Of a DNA stretch of 24,986 nt, positions 15,575-21,802 are shown piece after piece. The notes under the pieces are model-generated. The model did no database searches. It saw only the letters and a program-made list of their open reading frames with translations, and was not told the DNA's origin. How positions within the stretch are numbered: position 1 is the stretch's first letter; the number at the start of each line of letters is the position of its first letter. Position numbers and translations under genes: made by a program. The DNA is from an uncultured Collinsella sp. (lineage in GTDB: Bacteria > Actinomycetota > Coriobacteriia > Coriobacteriales > Coriobacteriaceae): assembly GCA_902479095.1 (NCBI GenBank), contig CABSNL010000029.1, positions 1 through 24,986 of the forward strand, read 5' to 3'.

Positions 15575-15952
15575 GTGAGGCGCGACCTCGATATCGTGAG
15601 GTACACCCTCATGACTGCCGAGTCCGCCGAGGTCGGGGTGGATGAAACCACTCTCTGCTCTAGCCGGTACGATATTAACCAGATCGCCTTCCATGTCGAA
15701 CTTCTGAGGGAGTACGGCCTCGTCGAGGCAGAGGTGTCCTATGACGGCTTCGGGGAGGAGCCTCTCGGGGAGACTGTCTCGCGTCTGACATGGGATGGGT
15801 ATGACTATCTCTATGCCATCCGCTCCGCCAAGGTGTGGGGGAGGGCGAAAGACGCCATCTCGAAGGCAGTCGGCGAGACGTCCCTGTCGGTCGTCAAACA
15901 GACATTCACAATTATAGCCTCAGCGCTCATCAAGAAGCAGCTGGGCATCTAG
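15575..15952 (+). CDS. DUF2513 domain-containing protein
   Basis: 125 residues. DUF2513 proteins are small and of unknown biochemical role, common in prophages, conjugative elements and defence or toxin loci. The match covers the whole protein: the start VRRDLDIVRYTLM, a middle IAFHVELLREYGLVEAEV with a winged-helix-like look, RLTWDGYDYLYAIRSAKVW, and a C-terminal helix ending LIKKQLGI. GTG 15575 is chosen because the family begins with the RRDLD motif. The ribosome site before it is poor, so translation probably depends on coupling to the preceding gene 31 bases upstream. An in-frame ATG at 15512 would add unrelated residues. Confidence 0.8.
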   Translation: MRRDLDIVRYTLMTAESAEVGVDETTLCSSRYDINQIAFHVELLREYGLVEAEVSYDGFGEEPLGETVSRLTWDGYDYLYAIRSAKVWGRAKDAISKAVGETSLSVVKQTFTIIASALIKKQLGI

Positions 15953-16249
15953 CCATAAGGCAGTGATCTCGCTGCTGCACATACGGGGAAACCCGATCAA
16001 AACGTTGAACCAGGCCATCCTGAGCTGCCTCCCATTTCTCATGTCCAAGAAATGGGAGGCAGCTCATATTCCGGGGAGGGGCCTCTTTGCGTTAATAAAC
16101 AGGGATGTTTCGAGCGCGCGTCCGTGCGGCTTTCGTATCCCCAAATTATCCCAAGTGCGCGCGCTAACTCGTTCTTACGTGCTTGTGCCGTTGTTGTCGT
16201 ACTTAAACCCGCAGGCAAACGGCGTGTTCGTTTTTGTCGTTCCTACAAG
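15953..16249. other. Gene-free stretch between the DUF2513 gene and thiD
   Basis: 297 bases with no credible gene. It holds the 18-bp hairpin at 16021-16066 and a looser dyad, AGCGCGCG (16113-16120) with CGCGCGCT (16158-16165). It is the right flank of the accessory island. No terminator for the leftward thiD gene is obvious here. Confidence 0.7.
16021..16066. repeat. Perfect 18-bp-stem hairpin
   Basis: TGAGCTGCCTCCCATTTC pairs exactly with GAAATGGGAGGCAGCTCA around a 10-base loop. No T-run follows on either strand, so it is more like a mobile palindromic repeat or island boundary than a terminator. It lies 68 bases after the DUF2513 stop. Confidence 0.8.
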
Positions 16250-17080
16250 TCAGTATTGCCACATGTGATTGACGGGGCCGGAACCTTTGCCCATGTCAAA
16301 GCCGGCGGCGAGAGCGCCGGTTAAGTAGGCCTTACCGGCGTTGACGGCATCGGCAAGCTCCATGCCCTGGGCCAGCGCGCAGGCGATGGCGGACGAGAGC
16401 GTGCAGCCGGTGCCGTGCGTGTTATTGGTGTCGATACGCTTGTGACGGAACCACGTGGTGAGCGGATCGCCCAGATGGTTGCCCTCGTCATCGAGCGGCG
16501 CGGGCTCTGCTAGCACATCGTTGGCCTCGTTGACAAAATGCCCGCCCTTAACGAGGGACGCGCAGCCAAAGCGGCGGGTGAGGAGCATGGCAGCGTTTTG
16601 CTGCGTGCGCTCGGAATCGACCTCGTAGTCGAGCAGTGCCATGGCCTCGGGGATGTTGGGCGTGATGACGGTCGCCAGCGGGAACAGGCGGCGGGTGAGT
16701 GCCTCAGCGGCATCCTCGGCAATGAGGCGAGCACCCGAGGTGACGACCATGACGGGGTCGACGACCACGTTCGTTGCGTTCCAGGCGCTCAAACGGTCGG
16801 CGATAACCTCGATAATCTCGACAGAAGAAACCATGCCGATCTTGACGGCGCTCGGGCGGATATCGTCAAAGACGGCGTCAATTTGCGCGGCTACGATATC
16901 TGGCGAGATATCCTGCACGGCGGTAACGCCCAGTGTGTTTTGCGCTGTGATGGCGGTGATGGCCGTCTCGGCATACAGGCGGTGCGCCGTGATGGTCTTG
17001 ATGTCGGCCTGAATGCCGGCGCCACCGCTGGAATCGGATCCTGCGATGGATAGAACGGCAGGTACCTTGCTGCAATCCAT
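16250..17080 (-). CDS. thiD: Hydroxymethylpyrimidine/phosphomethylpyrimidine kinase ThiD
   Basis: 276 residues, the normal family length. It phosphorylates HMP and HMP-P to HMP-PP, the pyrimidine half of thiamine. The ribokinase-fold start AGSDSSGGAGIQADIKT lies at residues 13-29, with QNTLGV near 47, VDPVMVVTSGARL near 107, and the anion-hole/catalytic motif NTHGTGCTLSSAIACAL near 217. ATG 17080 has AAGGGAG just upstream on the - strand. It follows thiC on the same strand after a 182-base gap that holds a hairpin and a TATAAT box, so it may be read both from the TPP-controlled thiC transcript and from its own promoter. Confidence 0.95.
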   Translation of the reverse strand: MDCSKVPAVLSIAGSDSSGGAGIQADIKTITAHRLYAETAITAITAQNTLGVTAVQDISPDIVAAQIDAVFDDIRPSAVKIGMVSSVEIIEVIADRLSAWNATNVVVDPVMVVTSGARLIAEDAAEALTRRLFPLATVITPNIPEAMALLDYEVDSERTQQNAAMLLTRRFGCASLVKGGHFVNEANDVLAEPAPLDDEGNHLGDPLTTWFRHKRIDTNNTHGTGCTLSSAIACALAQGMELADAVNAGKAYLTGALAAGFDMGKGSGPVNHMWQY

Positions 17081-17126
17081 GTTCGCTCCCTTGTCTGGTC
17101 GGATTCAAATGGGTCTTTTACCCCGC

Positions 17127-17132
17127 ATTATA
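17127..17132 (-). promoter_or_regulatory. TATAAT -10 box before thiD
   Basis: A perfect TATAAT lies on the - strand 47 bases before the thiD start. A good -35 box at 17 bases is not visible. It would allow thiD expression independent of the thiC riboswitch. Confidence 0.45.
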
Positions 17133-17137
17133 AAGAG

Positions 17138-17167
17138 GCCCAGGCCGGCGATATGCCGAACCCGGGC
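17138..17167 (-). terminator. Hairpin between thiC and thiD
   Basis: On the - strand GCCCGGG pairs with CCTGGGC, enclosing an inner CGGC/GCCG stem, followed by CTCTTTAT. It may partly terminate the thiC transcript. Confidence 0.5.
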
Positions 17168-17262
17168 GCGAGATGCAATTTTTACGCAAATGCAAGCAAA
17201 TGTTCACAGGTTAACAATTGGCAGGTGCTGCGGCGAGCCCATAGGCGATCGCGGCGATAAGG

Positions 17263-18597
17263 CTAGTCCTCCATGCCGAGATCGATCGTCGTACCCTCGA
17301 ACACCTTGTTGACGGTGCGGACGGCGCACATCTTGCCGCACATGGTGCAGGTGCCCTCGGTGGCGGCGGGGGATTCCTCGTAGCGCTTCTTACCGGTGAC
17401 CGGGTCGAGAGCGCACTTCCACATGGCGTCCCAGTCGAGCTTGCGGCGTGCCTGGCCCATCTTGTCGTCCATGTCGCGGGCGTGCGGCACCTTCTTGGCG
17501 ATGTCGGCGGCGTGTGCGGCAATCTTGGTGGCCATGAGGCCGTCGAGCACATCCTGGGCGTTAGGCAGGCATAGGTGCTCGGCCGGCGTCACGTAGCACA
17601 GGAAGTCGGCGCCGGAGCTCGCGGAGATGGCGCCACCGATGGCGGCGGTGATGTGGTCGTAGCCCACACCGATATCGGTCACGAGCGGCCCCAGCACATA
17701 GAACGGGGCGTTGTGGCACAGGCGCTTCTGCAGCTTCATGTTGGCGGCGATCTCGTCGAGCGCCATATGGCCCGGCCCCTCGACCATAACCTGGACGCCG
17801 GCGGCCCAAGCGCGCTTGCACAGCTTGCCCAGCTCGATCATCTCGGCGGTCTCGGTGGCATCGTTGGAATCGTAGAGGCAGCCCGGGCGGCAGGAATCGC
17901 CGAGCGAGATGGTCACGTCGTACTCGTGGCAGATTTCGAGCACCTCGTCGTAGAACTCGTAGAACGGATTCTCGTTGCCGGTGACCTCCATCCATCCAAA
18001 CAGCAGCGAGCCGCCGCGGCTGACGATGTTCATAAGGCGGCCGGTCTCCTTAAAGGTCTTGGTGACCGACTTGTTGATGCCGCAGTGGATGGTCATAAAG
18101 TCTACGCCGTCCTCGGCGTGCGCGCGCACGACCTCGAGCAGGTCATCCTTGGTAAGCTTGACCAGCGGCTTTTCCATGTAGCCGATGGCGTCGTACATGG
18201 GGACGGTGCCCACCATGAGCGGCGTCTCGTCGATGAGCTGCTGGCGGAACTGGCGTGTTTTGCCCGAGTTGGAGAGGTCCATGATGGCGTCGGCGCCAAA
18301 GTCCTCGGCGATCTTGACTTTCTTCCATTCCTCTGCGGCGTCGGCCTTGTCGCCCGAGATGCCCAGGTTGACGTTGACCTTGGTGGACAGGCCCTCGCCG
18401 ACACCAAAGGCGCGCATGCCCTTTTTGATGTGCACGATGTTGGCGGGAATGGCGATGCGGCCGTCGGCCACGCGCTCGCGGATGTACTCGGGGTCGCGAT
18501 GCTCGCGCTCGGCGACTTCCTTCATCTGCGGCGTAATCTGCCCGGCGCGGGCGAAGTCGATTTGCGTGACGAGCTTGGGCTCGGTCTGTGTGCTCAT
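17263..18597 (-). CDS. thiC: Phosphomethylpyrimidine synthase ThiC
   Basis: 444 residues, the short form without the N-terminal extension of proteobacterial ThiC. This radical-SAM enzyme converts 5-aminoimidazole ribotide to HMP-P. Recognisable segments are TQIDFARAGQITPQMKEVA, LSTKVNVNLGISGDK, DLSNSGKTRQFRQQL, DFMTIHCGINK, SRGGSLLFGWM, SLGDSCRPGCLYDSNDATE, VMVEGPGHMALDEI and GPLVTDIGVGYDHIT. The C-terminal cluster motif reads CTMCGKMC, i.e. C-x2-C-x3-C rather than the C-x2-C-x4-C of E. coli. ATG 18597 is chosen because the riboswitch expression platform places AAGGGAG eight bases before it; an in-frame ATG at 18621 lies within the riboswitch. An alternative is a BzaF-like paralogue, but the TPP switch and thiD favour ThiC. 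Confidence 0.95.
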   Translation of the reverse strand: MSTQTEPKLVTQIDFARAGQITPQMKEVAEREHRDPEYIRERVADGRIAIPANIVHIKKGMRAFGVGEGLSTKVNVNLGISGDKADAAEEWKKVKIAEDFGADAIMDLSNSGKTRQFRQQLIDETPLMVGTVPMYDAIGYMEKPLVKLTKDDLLEVVRAHAEDGVDFMTIHCGINKSVTKTFKETGRLMNIVSRGGSLLFGWMEVTGNENPFYEFYDEVLEICHEYDVTISLGDSCRPGCLYDSNDATETAEMIELGKLCKRAWAAGVQVMVEGPGHMALDEIAANMKLQKRLCHNAPFYVLGPLVTDIGVGYDHITAAIGGAISASSGADFLCYVTPAEHLCLPNAQDVLDGLMATKIAAHAADIAKKVPHARDMDDKMGQARRKLDWDAMWKCALDPVTGKKRYEESPAATEGTCTMCGKMCAVRTVNKVFEGTTIDLGMED

Positions 18598-18603
18598 TGG
18601 CAC

Positions 18604-18698
18604 GGCTCCCTTCGTTGGCATTACCCATATCAGGTTTGCGGGTCAGGGCGGGCGCGCCCAATCTCAGCCTGCCGTCCTGTCCTGCAAGCTCCCCGTTT
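18604..18698 (-). promoter_or_regulatory. TPP riboswitch (THI element)
   Basis: On the - strand the leader reads ACGGGGAGCTT, then GGCTGAGATTGGG (CTGAGA core complementary to 18662-18667), then CTGACCCGCAAACCTGAT and GGGTAATGCCAACGAAGGGA. These are the conserved blocks of the TPP aptamer in the right order. The 3' block contains the thiC ribosome binding site, so TPP binding is expected to block translation initiation. Confidence 0.96.
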
Positions 18699-18712
18699 AT
18701 GTAATGGGCTCA

Positions 18713-18718
18713 AGTATA
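18713..18718 (-). promoter_or_regulatory. Possible -10 box (TATACT) for thiC
   Basis: TATACT on the - strand lies about 15 bases before the riboswitch aptamer, the right place for its promoter. A partial -35 (TTGGCC) is 19 bases upstream. Confidence 0.45.
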
Positions 18719-18768
18719 GCCTGAATGGGTACGATTGGGCCAACGAGCGTGCCTGTGGGGAGGCGAAC

Positions 18769-19284
18769 ATGGAAGACAAGCATCTATATCGAGAGACGCA
18801 ATGGGATGTATCGGCCGAGGAAAGCCGCGCGCACCATGGCCTTGTCGCGATTGGTTTTGCGGTGCTTGCCGTGCTGGTGATTGCCTTTTGTATCTGGACG
18901 TTTGGCGGTCGCGGCGGCGCTGCCTGGGAGTTTGAGGCCGACGATGCCCTGCCGATCATGACGGTAAAGGTCGCTGGCGGTAACACGGTGGCAGCTCCCG
19001 GCGACTATTGGTATCCGTGCGATAGATTTGTCCAGTTGCAGTTGAGCGGTGGCTCCATTCCTGGTGAAGAGATCGAGCGCGTGGCTTTCGATGCGTCGCT
19101 TAAGACGCTGTCGGTTGAGCTCAAAGATCAAGGGGATGTGCCCACGACGATGGATATCGCGCTGACGGAATGGCGCCTGGAGCCCCCGTCGGGCGTCAAG
19201 GTGTCTGAGGTGGAGCATGTCAAGATTACCTATCAGGACGGCTCGACAAATGAAATTGTCAAAGCCGACGGCTTGGCGGAATAG
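18769..19284 (+). CDS. Membrane-anchored protein of unknown function
   Basis: 171 residues. No family recognised. The N-terminal 24 residues are polar, followed by one hydrophobic helix (LVAIGFAVLAVLVIAFCIWT, about 25-44) and then an extracytoplasmic beta-rich domain of about 120 residues with LPIMTVKVAGGNTVAAPGDY and MDIALTEWRLEPPSGVKVS. Topology is probably N-in, C-out. GGGGAGG lies six bases before the ATG. It diverges from thiC and converges with yaaA, and has no operon partner. The codon style matches the chromosome, so it is a real but lineage-specific gene. Confidence 0.75.
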   Translation: MEDKHLYRETQWDVSAEESRAHHGLVAIGFAVLAVLVIAFCIWTFGGRGGAAWEFEADDALPIMTVKVAGGNTVAAPGDYWYPCDRFVQLQLSGGSIPGEEIERVAFDASLKTLSVELKDQGDVPTTMDIALTEWRLEPPSGVKVSEVEHVKITYQDGSTNEIVKADGLAE

Positions 19285-19324
19285 ACGCCGTGCCTAGGCA
19301 GCACATTCAAAAGTAGCGGTGGTC

Positions 19325-20134
19325 CTACAAGGTCTGTTCGTTCAGGAAGACCAAAGTGTTTTTATTTGAAAGCTCGGGAAAGTGACGATAACCAACGTCG
19401 AACGCGGTGAGCCCGTTTACATCCTCGAGCTTGTTTTCTGCCATCCAGCGCACCATGGAGCCGCGTGCCTTTTTGCTGGCGGTCGAGCGCTGGATGGGCT
19501 TGCCGTTACGGATGCCTTCGCCAAAGAGGCACGTGACGACCGTGACATCGGTGGTGAGGCGGGGCAGAACGGCTTTGGCGTATTCCGCGCTGGCGAGGTT
19601 GACGATCGTAGCGTTGGAGCCCGCCGGAGCGATGGCCCGTGCGAGCTTGTCGCCCCAAAACGCGTAGAGGTCTCGGGTATCGTCGACGGCAAGCTTCGCG
19701 CCCATCTCCAGCCGATACGGTTCAACGGCATGAAAGGGGCGTACGCACCCGTAAAGGCCCGAGAGGATCCATAGATGGTCTTGCAGCCATGCGAGCTGCG
19801 CGGAATCCATGACCCCGGGCGCCATGCTCTGGTATTGAATGCCGTGATAGGACATGACGGCAGGGGAGAGGTGACGGGCGAGTGCGGGATTGTCGAGATC
19901 ACCGTTTTTCAGGATGGGCCCGAACTCATGCAGGGTGTTGAGGCAAGGTCCCAGCAGTTTGTCACTCACGTTCCACAGCGCCTGCAGACCGCCGCTGCCT
20001 TCATTCTGCTCGATATCTAGCAGTGCGCGGTGGAGGCGAGCCGTCTCTTGCGCAAAAGGTGGAATGCCCAGGACTTCAAAAGCATCTTGGGCCGCGCGCA
20101 TCTGCTTGGCGGGCGAAATGATGACCTGCAGCAT
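19325..20134 (-). CDS. yaaA: YaaA family peroxide stress protein
   Basis: 269 residues, typical length. YaaA (UPF0246) lowers free iron during hydrogen peroxide stress in E. coli and has a DNA-binding fold. It begins MLQVIISPAKQM, with the family SPAK motif at 7-10. Further family stretches are SYHGIQYQSM, LWILSGLYGCVRPFHAVEPY and YRLEMGAKL, LYAFWGDKL, NLASAEYAK and the C-terminal FDVGYRHFPELS. ATG 20134 has AAAGGAGAG just upstream on the - strand. The frame stays open further upstream but runs through a palindrome and has no better site. It lies downstream of the M18 aminopeptidase gene, separated by an inverted repeat. Confidence 0.92.
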   Translation of the reverse strand: MLQVIISPAKQMRAAQDAFEVLGIPPFAQETARLHRALLDIEQNEGSGGLQALWNVSDKLLGPCLNTLHEFGPILKNGDLDNPALARHLSPAVMSYHGIQYQSMAPGVMDSAQLAWLQDHLWILSGLYGCVRPFHAVEPYRLEMGAKLAVDDTRDLYAFWGDKLARAIAPAGSNATIVNLASAEYAKAVLPRLTTDVTVVTCLFGEGIRNGKPIQRSTASKKARGSMVRWMAENKLEDVNGLTAFDVGYRHFPELSNKNTLVFLNEQTL

Positions 20135-20158
20135 GGACTCTCCTTTGCCTAAAAAGGA

Positions 20159-20225
20159 AGTTGCGGTGGAATACGGTCTGTTTTGGCCGTTTATGGGCCA
20201 GTTTAGTCCGTATTTCACCGCAACT
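20159..20225. repeat. Imperfect nested palindrome between the aminopeptidase gene and yaaA
   Basis: AGTTGCGGTGGAATACGG (20159-20176) is inverted at 20208-20225 with 17 of 18 matches. The loop contains TGGCC/GGCCA. It starts 13 bases beyond the aminopeptidase stop and ends about 25 bases before the yaaA start, so it could act as a terminator, attenuator or yaaA operator. There is no clean T-run. Confidence 0.75.
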
Positions 20226-20238
20226 GATGAAGGGTTGG

Positions 20239-21636
20239 TTAGGCGCGCTCGAGGAAGGCCTTGTAGCCGCGATAGGCCTCGTAGATATCGGCCTTGTTGG
20301 CGACCTCCCACAGGGCGTGCATGGACAGGACGGCAACACCGGAGTCGATGACGTTCATGCCGTACTTGGCCATGATGTAGGCGATGGTGCCGCCGCCGCC
20401 CGCGTTGACGCGACCGAGCTCGCAGGTCTGGAAGTCCACGCCGGCCTCGTCCATGATGTCGCGGACGAGGGCCACGTACTCGGCGTCGGCGTCGTTTGAA
20501 CCGCCCTTGCCGCGGCTGCCCGTGTACTTGTTAAAGCACAGGCCGCGACCCATGAAGGCTGCGTTCTTGGTCTCGAACTTGCCGGCGTAGCCCGGGTCGA
20601 AGCCGGCGGACACGTCGGAGGAAAGCATGCGGCTGCGGGCGAGCGCGCGGCGCAGGGCCAGCGGGCTATCCTCGCCGGCGAGCGTCATGATCTCGGCGAC
20701 GGTGTTCTCGAAGAAGCGGCTTGTCATGCCAGTGGCACCCACGGAACCGATCTCCTCTTTGTCGACGATGAGTGTGATGCTCGTGCGCTCCACGTTGGCG
20801 ACGTTGATCTGGGCGAGCATGGACGGATAGGCGCAGACACGGTCGTCGTGGCCATAGCCCAGAATCATGGAGCGGTCGAGGCCCATGTCGCGGGCGGGAC
20901 CGGCGGGCACGACCTCGATCTCGGCGGAGAGGAAGTCCTCCTCCTCGACGTCATACTGCTCCTTGAGGATGTCCAGGAACATCTGCTTGACGGGCTCCTT
21001 GGGAGCGTCCTTGTCGTCCTCGTCAAACTTGACAGGGCGGCCGCCCACGATTACGTCGAGGATCTCGGCATCGACGGCATCCTTGGCGGGCTTGGCCATC
21101 TGCTCGCTCGAGAGGTGGATCAGCAGGTCGGAGATGGTAAAGACCGGGTCGTCCGCCTTGTCACCGATGTTGATGTCGACGGTGGTGCCGTCCTTTTTGC
21201 AGATGACGCCTACGAGTGCGAGCGGGGAAGCGACCCAGTGGTAGCTCTTGACGCCGCCATAGTAGTGCGTGTCGAGATAAGCCATGTCGCCGGCCTCGAA
21301 GGCGGGGTTCTGCTTAAGGTCCAGGCGCGGTGAGTCCACGTGGGCGCCCAGGATGTTAAAGCCCTGCTCGAGCGGGGCGGTGCCCAGGTTGACGAGCATG
21401 AGGTCCTTGCCGTGATTGGCGGCGTACACCTTGTCGCCGGCCTTGAGCGCGCGGCCCTCGGCGATCACGGTCTCCAGGTCGACGTAGCCCGCCTCCTCGG
21501 CCATCTTGATACCGGTCTTGACGCACAGGCGCTCGGTCTTGTTCTCACTCAAAAACTGCTTATAGCCGCGGCAAAGTTCCTCGAGTTCCTCGATCTGCTG
21601 TGGCGTGTACTTTTTCCATGCGCAGGGACGCTCCAT
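20239..21636 (-). CDS. M18 family aminopeptidase
   Basis: 465 residues. This is a cytoplasmic zinc metallopeptidase that removes N-terminal residues from peptides. The co-catalytic zinc site is complete: H99 and D101 in GAHVDSPRLDLK, the catalytic/bridging acids in VDKEEIGSVGATGM (residues 291-304), and H440 in SMHALWEV. DTHYYGGVKSYHW near 122 and CFNKYTGSRGKGGSND further on also fit the M18 peptidases of anaerobic Gram-positives (sometimes called aminopeptidase I). ATG 21636 has AAAGGAG eight bases upstream on the - strand. Reading can continue upstream in frame across polA, but that part is only the antisense of polA. Confidence 0.93.
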   Translation of the reverse strand: MERPCAWKKYTPQQIEELEELCRGYKQFLSENKTERLCVKTGIKMAEEAGYVDLETVIAEGRALKAGDKVYAANHGKDLMLVNLGTAPLEQGFNILGAHVDSPRLDLKQNPAFEAGDMAYLDTHYYGGVKSYHWVASPLALVGVICKKDGTTVDINIGDKADDPVFTISDLLIHLSSEQMAKPAKDAVDAEILDVIVGGRPVKFDEDDKDAPKEPVKQMFLDILKEQYDVEEEDFLSAEIEVVPAGPARDMGLDRSMILGYGHDDRVCAYPSMLAQINVANVERTSITLIVDKEEIGSVGATGMTSRFFENTVAEIMTLAGEDSPLALRRALARSRMLSSDVSAGFDPGYAGKFETKNAAFMGRGLCFNKYTGSRGKGGSNDADAEYVALVRDIMDEAGVDFQTCELGRVNAGGGGTIAYIMAKYGMNVIDSGVAVLSMHALWEVANKADIYEAYRGYKAFLERA

Positions 21637-21802
21637 GACGCAGGCTCCTTTCGGATCGATCGTGCTGGTTGATGTACCGTGAGCCATCGTATCACGCGCG
21701 GGCTCACGGCGGCAGGGAAGCCTGATGTGCGGTGGCCGCGGGGCGGGGAGCGTGTAAACTGGTGTGAGCAAACCGTGCCCAGCCCAAAGCGAGGTATTCA
21801 AT

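Noticed and set aside
15543..15578. Short ATG frame directly after the second island gene
   Set aside because: It stops after 11 codons and has no features; at most it helps reinitiation of the DUF2513 gene.
17575..18768. Upstream extension of the membrane protein gene through thiC
   Set aside because: The open frame is only the antisense of thiC; a strong GGGGAGG and ATG at 18769 define the real start.
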